Translations under genes and position numbers: made by a program
NCBI GenBank assembly: GCA_964538515.1
Contig: CAZIEW010000065.1
Span: forward strand, 1 to 32,786
DNA: 32,786 nt
Source: CALBZH01 sp964538515
GTDB lineage: Bacteria > Desulfobacterota > Syntrophobacteria > Syntrophobacterales > Syntrophobacteraceae
Direction: 5' to 3'
The notes under the pieces: generated by a model
What the model was told of the DNA's origin: nothing
Seen by the model: the letters and a program-made list of their open reading frames with translations, nothing else
Databases searched by the model: none
Shown: piece by piece, positions 1 through 7,139 of the stretch
Layout: each line of letters begins with the position of its first letter
How positions within the stretch are numbered: the stretch's first letter is position 1

Positions 1-51
1 GAGGGGGAATCAAAGGGGGGTGTACCTTGCGAAACAACGTTGACAGAGCAC
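1..51. repeat. Truncated copy of MITE-like repeat A (inverted relative to copy at 5594-5698)
   Basis: Bases 1-51 are the reverse complement of 5594-5644 with three mismatches (48 of 51 identical). The copy is cut by the window edge, so only the GAGCAC-ended half is visible (GAGCAC at 46-51). The G-run core (GGGGGAATC, GGGGGGTGTACC) is the same palindromic core seen complete at 5621-5663. No coding capacity is visible. Confidence 0.85.
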
Positions 52-136
52 TAGACAGTTGTTCCCGGCTGTCTCGTCTCCTCTACTGGTGTGGATTTTT
101 CGTTGTGAGGCGTTGAAGTGCGTGCGTGAGGGCAAC

Positions 137-1105
137 ATGGCGAGATGTGAATCGAATCTAGGGATGGCTCAATTTGGAGCACTGGGTGTGAAAGGAAAGA
201 CTGGGTGGAGGCCGGGGGCTGCCGTGGGCATTATCGGTGGACGGGGGGAAATGGGGCAGCTGTTTGCCCGGTTCTTTGCCGACAAGGGATACACCGTGCA
301 CGTGGCCGACATCGGGACAGAGCTTTCAGGGAAAGACGTGGTGGCTCGCTCAGAGGTCGTGCTGTTCGCCGTTCCGCTGCACCAGTCCGTTTCCATCATC
401 AGGGACCTTGTCCCTTATACCCGCCCTGAGCAGTTGCTGCTCGACGTGACCAGCCTCAAGACGCGGCCTGTTCAGGAAATGCTTCGTTCCGAGGCCTCCG
501 TAGTGGGGCTGCACCCCATGTTCGGGGGGCGGATCGGCACATTTGCCGGACAGACCCTCGTGGCGTGTCCCGTTCGGGTGCAAGAGGACGACTGGAGGGG
601 GCTCCGCGATTTGTTCGCCAGAGAGGGCATTCTGGTTAAGGAGAGCTCCCCCGAAGAGCACGATCGTATGATGAGCATCATTCAGGTGCTCTTCCACATG
701 ACGACGATGCTGACCGGCCGAGTGCTGCGCGAGTTGAACGTGGACATCGCCGAAACGCTGCATTACACGAGCCCCAGCTATCGGCTGGAGATCAATCTCA
801 TCGGCCGGATGTTCGCTCAGAGCCCTGCACTTTACTCGGCGATCACGCAGATGAATCCGTACACGGGCGAGTTGCTGAGGCTGTTGAAGAACGGCCTCGA
901 TGCCTATGAAGAGTGGTTTCGGAAAGAAGATCTGGGGGCCTTCATCGCAGATTTCGAGCGCAGTGCACAGCACTTGGGCTCGTTTTGTGGGGGAGCTTAC
1001 GAAGAAAGCTCCGCGTTTTTGGACTGGATCGTTCGTGTCTCGCAATCTGACGGCAGGTCCGCGTGCAACGGAGCCGCCCCTCGGCCGGTCGCGAAGGATG
1101 AGTGA
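137..1105 (+). CDS. tyrA: Prephenate dehydrogenase (TyrA-type), stand-alone
   Basis: NAD(P)-dependent oxidative decarboxylation of prephenate to 4-hydroxyphenylpyruvate in tyrosine synthesis, cytoplasmic. From ATG 137 the protein has 322 residues: a Rossmann fingerprint GIIGGRGEMG at ~31-40, the active-site loop LHPMFGG with His ~126, and an all-helical C-terminal half with EHDRMMSIIQ, SPSYRLE and GRMFAQ segments. These closely resemble the dehydrogenase half of Escherichia coli TyrA, but the N-terminal chorismate mutase domain is absent. Start choice: GAGGG precedes ATG 137 at short distance; ATG 164 is an alternative, and an upstream TTG at 59 would add a non-conserved leader. Convergent with the DtxR-family gene, only 14 bp between the two stops. 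No aromatic-pathway neighbour is visible to the right; one could lie to the left of the window. Confidence 0.9.
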   Translation: MARCESNLGMAQFGALGVKGKTGWRPGAAVGIIGGRGEMGQLFARFFADKGYTVHVADIGTELSGKDVVARSEVVLFAVPLHQSVSIIRDLVPYTRPEQLLLDVTSLKTRPVQEMLRSEASVVGLHPMFGGRIGTFAGQTLVACPVRVQEDDWRGLRDLFAREGILVKESSPEEHDRMMSIIQVLFHMTTMLTGRVLRELNVDIAETLHYTSPSYRLEINLIGRMFAQSPALYSAITQMNPYTGELLRLLKNGLDAYEEWFRKEDLGAFIADFERSAQHLGSFCGGAYEESSAFLDWIVRVSQSDGRSACNGAAPRPVAKDE

Positions 1106-1119
1106 AATCTGGCCCAAGA

Positions 1120-1644
1120 CTACTGGGATTGTCGGGAGGTTTCTTTCAAGCTGTCGAGGCACAGCTTGAGGCATTTCTCGCAATCCGAGGTGCGCTCCCC
1201 GTTCTTGCAAAAGCGGGCGAATCCGTCGAACCAGTCGAGACCCGTTCGTGGGCAAGTCTTGATGAATTCGACGAAATGGACCAGTCGCTCCATGGCAACC
1301 GGGTCGATGGCGTGCTCGATGCGACAGGCGTTTGCTTCCGCCTGTGCTTGGTCCAGCTGGAGGGTGTCCATGAAAAAGGTCTTGAGCGTATCGTGCCGGT
1401 GGATGATGTCACGCGCGATGGTGCGACCTTCCGCGGTCAGCGTGATGTAGCTGTACGGGCTGTAGTTGATCAGGCCGCGGTGGGCGAGTGCCCTGAGAGC
1501 GCCCGTCACCGAGGCGCGCTGCACGTTCATCTGGTCCGCGATGTCCTTGGCCCGGGCTACGCGGTGGGACTTTTCCAGATGGAAAATGACCTCGAGGTAA
1601 TCTTCCAGGCTGGCTGAGAGTCCTTCAGTAGCATCCAGAGCCAT
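1120..1644 (-). CDS. DtxR/IdeR-family metal-dependent transcriptional regulator with Cys-rich tail
   Basis: Metal-sensing DNA-binding repressor family. From ATG 1644 (AAAGG about 9 nt upstream; a GTG at 1677 is a possible longer start) it has 174 residues. An N-terminal winged helix (~8-72, LEDYLEVIF, VQRASVTGALRAL) is followed by the dimerisation and metal domain. C107-x2-E110-H111 (ACRIEH) matches the DtxR primary iron site, which has Cys-x2-Glu-His; manganese-type MntR has an acidic residue in place of that Cys. No C-terminal SH3-like domain follows. Instead there is a tail with five cysteines (131, 146, 155, 158, 162), which could bind another metal or an Fe-S cluster (inference). Divergent from the cooT-like gene across 307 bp, so control of the metal genes to its right is plausible. 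Confidence 0.88.
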   Translation of the reverse strand: MALDATEGLSASLEDYLEVIFHLEKSHRVARAKDIADQMNVQRASVTGALRALAHRGLINYSPYSYITLTAEGRTIARDIIHRHDTLKTFFMDTLQLDQAQAEANACRIEHAIDPVAMERLVHFVEFIKTCPRTGLDWFDGFARFCKNGERTSDCEKCLKLCLDSLKETSRQSQ

Positions 1645-1951
1645 CGCAAATGCCTTTCGGTAACGGTGTTCCAACACCTTACCCGTTTCATGGTCTTACG
1701 TCAAGCGACTGGCGTCGCGGCTTCGCAGCTTTCGCTTGACACTCGTTCAGCCTGCTGGTACGAATTCCAGCTCGAGCGAGGTTCTCCGGATTCCCAATGT
1801 GGCCGTGAAGGCCTCACCTGTGATCCCGCTCCAATTTTCGTCATGAGTCGTGTGAATTGGGCCATGAAGGCTTTGCTCCGCAGTGAGGGGGGAATGCTTT
1901 CGTGGCCTCTTTTGTTTTGAAATGCAGGGCGCAGCGAAGGGAGGAATGACC
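1645..1951. other. 307-bp divergent intergenic region between the DtxR-type gene and the cooT-like gene
   Basis: No coding sequence is supported here. The region holds a perfect 9-bp inverted repeat at 1700-1708/1732-1740 (listed separately) and must contain the promoters for both divergent genes. The last 15 bases before the cooT start carry a strong Shine-Dalgarno sequence (GGGAGG at 1939-1944). Confidence 0.6.
1700..1764. promoter_or_regulatory. 9-bp inverted repeat and possible promoter upstream of the metal genes
   Basis: GTCAAGCGA (1700-1708) and TCGCTTGAC (1732-1740) are perfect inverted copies separated by 23 bp. The right arm overlaps a consensus TTGACA at 1736-1741, which is 17 bp before TACGAA (1759-1764, only half matching a -10). 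An operator over a plus-strand promoter is possible; an RNA stem-loop is an alternative. The half-sites do not obviously match a published DtxR box. Confidence 0.35.
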
Positions 1952-2140
1952 ATGTGTGAAGCCAACGCATACCTAGTCAAAGACGGGAAAGAGGAGCTGC
2001 TCATGGAAGCGGTCGATGTGCTTAGGCCCGAATCCGAGGGGGTCTTTCTGCAGGGGATCTTCGGAGATCAACGGTGGGTCAAAGCGCGGATCAAGGAGAT
2101 GAATCTGGTGGATCATCGGATCCTCCTCGTGGCCGAATGA
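1952..2140 (+). CDS. CooT-family nickel-binding protein
   Basis: Small cytoplasmic protein of 62 residues beginning MCEANAYLVKDG and ending RILLVAE. CooT-family proteins (PF10133) begin with Met-Cys, and the Cys at position 2 binds nickel; the best known member serves maturation of the Ni-containing carbon monoxide dehydrogenase. ATG 1952 is chosen because GGAGG (1940-1944) lies 7 nt upstream and because it places Cys at residue 2; the in-frame ATG at 1946 is too close to the Shine-Dalgarno. The DUF3842 gene follows after 56 bp and is probably co-transcribed. No CODH or CooC/CooJ gene is in the window, so the client enzyme is unknown; it may be a generic Ni carrier. Confidence 0.75.
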   Translation: MCEANAYLVKDGKEELLMEAVDVLRPESEGVFLQGIFGDQRWVKARIKEMNLVDHRILLVAE

Positions 2141-2196
2141 ATGGGAAAAGGGAGTTGACGTTGCAGGGAGCTCCGTATGTGAAGCGAGGAAGCGCA

Positions 2197-2622
2197 ATGC
2201 TTCGAGTGGCGGTGGTTGATGGTCAGGGAGCCTCTTTTGGAGCTGCAATCATCAAGAGGGTGCGGCAAGCATTTGCGGAGGATGTGGAGATATGGGCGTT
2301 GGGAACCAATGCCATCGCCACGGCCCAGATGCTGAAGGCCGGGGCGAACCGTGGGACGAGTGGGGAGGGCGCCGTGTGCCATTGTGTCCATCAGACAGAC
2401 GTCATTGTGGGCTCCATCTCGATCCTGATCGCTCACTCGTTCATGGGGGAGTGCTCTCCCCGCATGGTCGAGGCAATCGGCGCGTGTAAAGCAATCAAGA
2501 TGCTTCTTCCCCTCACCCAGGAGCCGGTGATGGTGGTGGGGCAGGTGGCGGAGCCGCTGCCGCATTTGATCGACACCTTAATCGAAAGGATGCTCACTCC
2601 ACTTGTACACGGGAGGTCGTGA
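2197..2622 (+). CDS. DUF3842 family protein
   Basis: 141-residue protein of unknown function. The N-terminus MLRVAVVDGQGASFG is a short beta strand followed by a Gly-rich turn, as in DUF3842 proteins (PF12953), which I recall mainly from anaerobes. A central GEGAVCHCVHQTD stretch offers a Cys-x-Cys and His pair that could bind metal or a redox group (inference). There is no signal peptide or membrane segment. ATG 2197 is preceded by GAGGA at 7 nt. It follows the cooT-like gene closely on the same strand and is followed by a strong hairpin (2638-2655), so the two probably form one short operon. The link with Ni or iron-sulfur handling rests on neighbourhood only. Confidence 0.7.
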   Translation: MLRVAVVDGQGASFGAAIIKRVRQAFAEDVEIWALGTNAIATAQMLKAGANRGTSGEGAVCHCVHQTDVIVGSISILIAHSFMGECSPRMVEAIGACKAIKMLLPLTQEPVMVVGQVAEPLPHLIDTLIERMLTPLVHGRS

Positions 2623-2637
2623 TTCAAACCGGCCAGG

Positions 2638-2655
2638 GGACGCCTTCGGGCGTCC
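2638..2655 (+). terminator. Stem-loop with UUCG tetraloop after DUF3842 gene
   Basis: GGACGCC-TTCG-GGCGTCC, a perfect 7-bp stem with a TTCG tetraloop, lies 15 bp after the DUF3842 stop. No T-run follows, so it may be a 3'-end stabiliser or a weak terminator rather than a classical Rho-independent terminator. Confidence 0.5.
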
Positions 2656-2788
2656 GTCTGGAAGGAAGGCCTCGCGTGCGTCCCCCGTAGTGAAGATTCT
2701 ATGGGCAACCGAGTTGCAGAAAATCCAAGCGGCGAAACCGTTGATATAGGTATCTAACCTGCTGTTATAAAAACAATTAGAACTTGCA

Positions 2789-2829
2789 TTTAGCATCTTG
2801 CCTAATGCTGAATAGTTGCATATGATGCA
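2789..2829. promoter_or_regulatory. AT-rich palindromes upstream of the metal-binding protein gene
   Basis: Within an unusually AT-rich patch (about 2740-2830) in front of the binding-protein gene there are two nested inverted repeats: TTTAGCAT (2789-2796) facing ATGCTGAA (2805-2812) with 8 bp between, and TGCAT-ATG-ATGCA (2817-2829). Their position, 85-125 bp before the start codon, fits an operator for a metal regulator (Zur, or the DtxR-type protein at 1120-1644). The sequences do not exactly match a known box; this is inference. Confidence 0.4.
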
Positions 2830-2913
2830 GTTGATTCCCATAGTAATCGCTGAATCGCTTGGACTGTTGCAGACGGATTGCGATTTCGTTTTTGGGTCTA
2901 GGAGCTGAGCAGC

Positions 2914-3945
2914 ATGGGCAGGAAGCGACTCTTGAAGGCGGCGAAGCTGCTGGTTGGACTGTTGATCACCGTTACGGCGAGCCCGATGGGTGCAGCAACC
3001 TCCCAGCCCGAAGTGAGAATCCTTGCGAGCACGTTTCCCATCTATCTCTTCACTCGGAACATCGTCAACGGGGCTCATGGTGTGGTGGTGGAATCGATGC
3101 TTCCGGCCAGCATGGGCTGCCCCCACGATTATGTCCTGACACCGGGAGATATGGAAAAGATCAGTCGGGCGAAGATCTTCGTGGCAAATGGGCTGGGCCT
3201 TGAGGAATTCCTTGGTGCCCCTTTGGAGCGGGCCAATCCCGACATGGTGCTCGTTGACAGTTCCCGCGGGATCCGGGATGTGATTGAGGGGGGAGACGAG
3301 CACGCGGATGAGGTCGGCGTGGCTTCCACGCACAAGCACGGGGAGAGGGGGCAGCCGCAGTCAGGCTCGGACGCACACCGCCATGATCCTGGTGAAGGCC
3401 GGCCTCACAAACATAAGGGTCCCAACCCGCATCTTTTCGCTAGCCCACGCATGGCCGCCAGGATGGTTCAAAACATTGCATCGGCTCTCGCTGACGCAGA
3501 TCCTTTGAACGCGGCACTCTACACCAGCAACGGTGCGGCCTACGCAACGGCCCTGGACGCTCTTGCCGAGGAGGCGCGGATCATGGGAGGCAAGCTCAAA
3601 AACAGACGGGTGGTCACACAGCACGCGGTTTTTGACTACCTAGCCCGTGACATGGGGCTGGAAATCGCTGCGGTGGTGCGGGAGGATCCCGGGATGGAGC
3701 CGTCTGCCGCCGAAATGCTGCAATTGGTTCGCGTTATCAGGCATAAAAAGGTTGCGGCCTTGTTCACGGAGCCCCAATACCCGGCCAAAGTCGGGGAGAC
3801 CGTCGCTAGGGAGGCCAAAATCCCCGTGGCAATTCTGGATCCTGTAGCCACGGGAGCCGAAAACGCCCCACTCGACTACTATCAACAGGTCATGCGGAAG
3901 AACCTGGAGATCCTCCGGAAGACTCTCGGGCTCACCGGAGACTGA
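2914..3945 (+). CDS. ZnuA/TroA-type metal ABC transporter substrate-binding protein with His-rich loop
   Basis: Periplasmic capture protein for Zn2+ or Mn2+ in cluster A-I ABC importers. 343 residues with a Sec signal peptide (~1-28, no lipobox). Probable metal ligands in family order: His71 in GCPHDYVLTP, His173 in NPHLFASP, His237 in VVTQHAVFDY and an acidic residue around Glu286 (LFTEPQ). Between the first two ligands lies a His/Asp-rich loop (~129-173, THKHGE, DAHRHD, RPHKHK) typical of zinc-specific ZnuA proteins. AGGAG sits 9 nt before ATG 2914. No permease or ATPase gene flanks it in the window, so it is an orphan component, or it acts as a periplasmic zinc buffer. The AT-rich palindromes upstream may be its operator. 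Confidence 0.88.
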   Translation: MGRKRLLKAAKLLVGLLITVTASPMGAATSQPEVRILASTFPIYLFTRNIVNGAHGVVVESMLPASMGCPHDYVLTPGDMEKISRAKIFVANGLGLEEFLGAPLERANPDMVLVDSSRGIRDVIEGGDEHADEVGVASTHKHGERGQPQSGSDAHRHDPGEGRPHKHKGPNPHLFASPRMAARMVQNIASALADADPLNAALYTSNGAAYATALDALAEEARIMGGKLKNRRVVTQHAVFDYLARDMGLEIAAVVREDPGMEPSAAEMLQLVRVIRHKKVAALFTEPQYPAKVGETVAREAKIPVAILDPVATGAENAPLDYYQQVMRKNLEILRKTLGLTGD

Positions 3946-4158
3946 TCGAGAGCGATCAGGGCCGATCCCGTGACGAGCGCTGTCTTCGCCTTTGCCCCCC
4001 TCGAACCGGGCCGCCGCGCCTCCCGCCGACGACACAATCCGTTCCTGCCGGCGATGCTTTTGACAGGACTGGCGAAAGCTGATAAGAAGCCATCGCGGCC
4101 GCATCGATTCAGGAATCCCCCTGAAGCGGACCCAATTCGCCTTTGGAAAGGAAAGAAC

Positions 4159-5460
4159 ATGGACAGTCAGCAGCCCGGCGGTGCATCCCGCCCCCCGGTC
4201 GATCCCCTGAAGCCGATCCTTGAGCTTCTCAGAGGGGGCGACCCCGACCGTATCTGCAGTCAGTACGGCATTAGTCGTGCGGATCTGAACGAGCGACTTG
4301 AAGCCTTCCAAGCGTCCCAGAGAGAACAGGCTCTGGTCGACCAATTGGTCATGCAGGAGGTCGGGCGCAATGAGCCCTGCCCGTGCGGCTCCGGGAAAAA
4401 ATACAAAAAATGCTGTCTGTCCAAGCAGGAAGAAGCTCGAAAAGCCATCCCGCTTGACCGCCTTCAGAGCATTCGAGAGCTGGCCAAGGCCCGCGAGCAG
4501 TTGAGTAAAGACATCGCTCAAGGGTTCGACCTGCTGGTCAAGGAGGATTTCGTCAGAGCGCGCAAGCTTGTTGAGCGGTTATTGGCCAGTTTTCCCGAAG
4601 ACGATCGGTTGCACGATATGGCCGTCAGCATTGCCCTGGCCACTGGCGATTACGACGGCGCCCACGAGAGGTGCCGCACTCGCTGGCAGGTGGCGGTGGA
4701 GGAAAAGGAATTTTACGGGGAGCACGGCTTTCATCTGCGGGCGGAGCAGGATGGCCGGAAGCATGTTCATTTCCACTCGCCCTCAACTTGGCTTGAGATG
4801 CTGTGGATCTCCCAACGCGCCCGGGCATACCGCACTCAATATCCGCAGCAGGGGCGGGGGGATCTCGCCGGCCTCGTGGCACAACTGAAGGCTGCGAACG
4901 ATCCGACGCGCTTTACCGGCCGTCAGACAGAAGGTTACGAGGAGCGCAAGCAAGCGCTTGCCCCCGTGCTGTCCCAGCTGGAGGCCGCTGGGGAGGCCGC
5001 GATCCCATACCTGCTTCCCATGACCTATGTGTTTTCGTGGGCCAGTTTGTTCGTCCCCGAGCTGCTGCGTGCGTGGGGGAGTGATGCGTGCTTGCGGTTG
5101 CTCGGTGAGCTTTCCATGTTTCGACTTCCCTATTTTGCCCACATGTGCCTCACCGGCCTGGAGAGCGCCGGCGAGCGTGCCGTTCCGATCATCGACGAGA
5201 TCCTGGAGCAAAATGCCGCTTTCGACGAGCTCAAAGTGGGACTCCTATCCGTGCTGGGAGAAATCCGGACGCCTGAGAGTTTTAAGATCCTGGTCCGGAT
5301 GATCGACCACGAGGATCTCGACCTCGTGAGATGGGCGGCTCGATCATTGGAGCAGCACGAGAGCCCCGACGCCGAGGCGCACCTCGTGCGAGCCAAGGAG
5401 CGACTGGACGCGAGCAGTAAGATAGGAGGTGCCATCCGTGATTTGGCGAGCGGGGGGTAG
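4159..5460 (+). CDS. SEC-C motif protein with HEAT-like C-terminal region
   Basis: 433-residue cytoplasmic protein of unknown function. The zinc-binding SEC-C motif, NEPCPCGSGKKYKKCC, is at about residues 71-86 (CxCx8CC), the same module that ends SecA and occurs in many YecA-like proteins. It is preceded by a short helical domain (SQYGISRADLNERLEAF) and followed by an amphipathic, TPR/HEAT-like helical array (FVRARKLVERLLASFPEDDRL; ESFKILVRMIDHEDLDLVRW resembles a PBS-lyase HEAT repeat). ATG 4159 is preceded by GGAAAGGAAAG; upstream codons in the same frame are non-conserved. It starts 213 bp after the binding-protein gene, so co-transcription is possible. A protein-interaction or quality-control role is only a family-level guess. 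Confidence 0.75.
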   Translation: MDSQQPGGASRPPVDPLKPILELLRGGDPDRICSQYGISRADLNERLEAFQASQREQALVDQLVMQEVGRNEPCPCGSGKKYKKCCLSKQEEARKAIPLDRLQSIRELAKAREQLSKDIAQGFDLLVKEDFVRARKLVERLLASFPEDDRLHDMAVSIALATGDYDGAHERCRTRWQVAVEEKEFYGEHGFHLRAEQDGRKHVHFHSPSTWLEMLWISQRARAYRTQYPQQGRGDLAGLVAQLKAANDPTRFTGRQTEGYEERKQALAPVLSQLEAAGEAAIPYLLPMTYVFSWASLFVPELLRAWGSDACLRLLGELSMFRLPYFAHMCLTGLESAGERAVPIIDEILEQNAAFDELKVGLLSVLGEIRTPESFKILVRMIDHEDLDLVRWAARSLEQHESPDAEAHLVRAKERLDASSKIGGAIRDLASGG

Positions 5461-5832
5461 GGAGCACCCTCCCTTCCCTCGATGGTCATCTCTTTGGATG
5501 AGGGAACGTTTTGATCCGGCAACGGGTTTGGCCGTGCCGCCTTCCACGGCGACACGGTGCGATTCCGGACTGTTGAAAGCTTCCTGCAGCCTGGTGCTCT
5601 GTCAACTTTGTCTGGCAAGGTACACCCCCCTTTGATTCCCCCTCGAGGGGAATTAGGGGGGTGTTCTCCTGCCCGCTAAAACCTCTTTGCCGGAGCACTG
5701 GGACAGCGTGGCGGAATGTTTTCATTCCGCCCTGAAGGGGGAATTGACTGGTCAGCCAGTTTAAGACTTTCGCCGTGCAGGACTAGCTTCCCTGCAGGAT
5801 GCGCTCCAATCGAGGGAGGGGAAGGCCACGCG
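5461..5832. other. 372-bp intergenic region containing MITE-like repeat A
   Basis: No coding sequence is supported. A GC-rich imperfect stem (CCGTG.CGCC/GGCG.CACGG, 5532-5557) follows the SEC-C gene and could end its transcript. The 105-bp repeat A occupies 5594-5698. The last 30 bases carry purine-rich Shine-Dalgarno sequence for the MFS gene. Confidence 0.6.
5594..5698. repeat. MITE-like repeat A, complete copy
   Basis: About 105 bp with ends GTGCTC (5594-5599) and GAGCAC (5693-5698) and a central palindrome: ACACCCCCC and ATTCCCC pair with GGGGAAT and GGGGGGTGT around a CTCG loop (5622-5664). The left half (5594-5644) recurs inverted at 1-51. No ORF, so any movement would need a transposase in trans. 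No clear target duplication is visible. The core would also form a strong hairpin in RNA. Confidence 0.75.
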
Positions 5833-7041
5833 ATGAGCACAAGACCAGTCAGGGTGCCTTCCTATGGGGTTCTGCTCACCACATGCTGTGTGGTGACGCA
5901 CGTCTATTACCTCGGGTCCTACATGAGAATCCCGGTGGTGCCCTTGTTCGCTCGCTCCTTGGGGGCAACCACCGCTCAGGTCGGAATCATCAACGGCACG
6001 TTTCTCCTCATGGCCGGGCTCCTCTCGCTTCCCCTTGGGATGTTGTCCGATCGCATCGGGCGCAAGCTGCTCATCCTGACCGGGCTCCTCATTGCGTCGT
6101 GTACGTCGTTCCTGCTTTGCATCAGCTCCGCGCCGGTGGGCATGATGGCCATCTACCTGGTATTCGGAATCGGACTGGCGGCTTTTGCACCGACCATGAT
6201 GTCCTACGTGGCCGATTTCTCGCCGATAACCCATCTGGGTCGTTCGTATGGCTACTACACGATGGCGCTTTACGCTGGAATGAGCCTTGGGCCGGCCGTG
6301 GGAGGGCTGATGGCCGAGAAGACAGGTTATAAGGCGGTGTTCGTGGTCTCGGGTGTCATCATCCTGATCACGTTGGGGATCGTTTTCTTTTTCCTGCCGC
6401 GTGCGCGCCATATCGTTGCCCGCAGGCCCGAGCGGCCACCCGTCGGGACCATCGCGCGGGGTCTGTTTCGAAACCGCCGCCTTCTCGCGTGCTGGATGGT
6501 GACCATCGGATCGTGCCTGGCGATGGGAACATTCATCACCTTCGTTCCTCTCTTTGCAAAGGATCAAGGAATAAGCCTGGGGCAGATCGGCTTGATCTTC
6601 ATGGTCCAGGCGGTCTTCAGCGCGCTGTCACGAATTCCCTTCGGCCGCCTGATCGACCGGGTTACACGCAAGGACCCCCTCGTCGCCATTGGACTCCTGG
6701 GATTGACCGGATCCATCGGAGGCGTGGCGTTGGCATCGTCCATTCACGTGTTTTTCCTTTGCGCGATGGGGGCGGGGGTCAGCATGGGACTCGCCTTCAC
6801 GAGCGTCGGAGCATTGATACCGGAAGTGGTGAGCGCCGATGCGCGGGGCTTGGCGATGGGAGGATACAACAGCGCGATCTATCTCGGCATGATGATGGGG
6901 TCCCTCGTGATGGGCCTCCTCATCAGCCGAATCGGCTTCTCCGGGGCCTTCTATCTCGCAGCCTTGACCAATGCGGTCACGATGATCGCCTTTCAGCTGC
7001 TCTTCAGCCTGGCTCGCTCTTCGGAGAGGATCGGGGCCTGA
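5833..7041 (+). CDS. Major facilitator superfamily transporter
   Basis: 402-residue inner-membrane carrier with about 12 hydrophobic segments in two six-helix halves joined by a basic loop (~193-215, PRARHIVARRPERP). The signature loop between helices 2 and 3 reads GMLSDRIGRKLLI, matching the MFS G-x3-D-R-x-G-R-R/K motif, and its counterpart in the second half is PFGRLIDRVTRKD. It resembles the drug:H+ antiporter/sugar efflux type, but the substrate cannot be read from sequence. ATG 5833 follows a GGGAGGGGAAGG stretch; an upstream in-frame extension lacks conservation. The methyltransferase gene follows after 98 bp on the same strand and may be co-transcribed. Confidence 0.85.
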   Translation: MSTRPVRVPSYGVLLTTCCVVTHVYYLGSYMRIPVVPLFARSLGATTAQVGIINGTFLLMAGLLSLPLGMLSDRIGRKLLILTGLLIASCTSFLLCISSAPVGMMAIYLVFGIGLAAFAPTMMSYVADFSPITHLGRSYGYYTMALYAGMSLGPAVGGLMAEKTGYKAVFVVSGVIILITLGIVFFFLPRARHIVARRPERPPVGTIARGLFRNRRLLACWMVTIGSCLAMGTFITFVPLFAKDQGISLGQIGLIFMVQAVFSALSRIPFGRLIDRVTRKDPLVAIGLLGLTGSIGGVALASSIHVFFLCAMGAGVSMGLAFTSVGALIPEVVSADARGLAMGGYNSAIYLGMMMGSLVMGLLISRIGFSGAFYLAALTNAVTMIAFQLLFSLARSSERIGA

Positions 7042-7139
7042 GAAAGGGGCGAGCGAATGGGGTGGATGAGCTCGCCTGCAGAGACGACCCGGTTGACCAG
7101 TCCGATCCGGCATGGCTGAGCCCTTGAAAAGAGAATCTG

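Noticed and set aside
350..1255. Minus-strand frame of about 300 codons across the prephenate dehydrogenase gene
   Set aside because: Antisense to a gene with strong TyrA motifs and overlapping the DtxR-type gene end; no motifs of its own.
2623..2913. Metal-sensing riboswitch (for example NiCo or Mn type) before the ZnuA-type gene
   Set aside because: Only a UUCG-capped stem and AT-rich palindromes are visible; no conserved riboswitch core could be matched.
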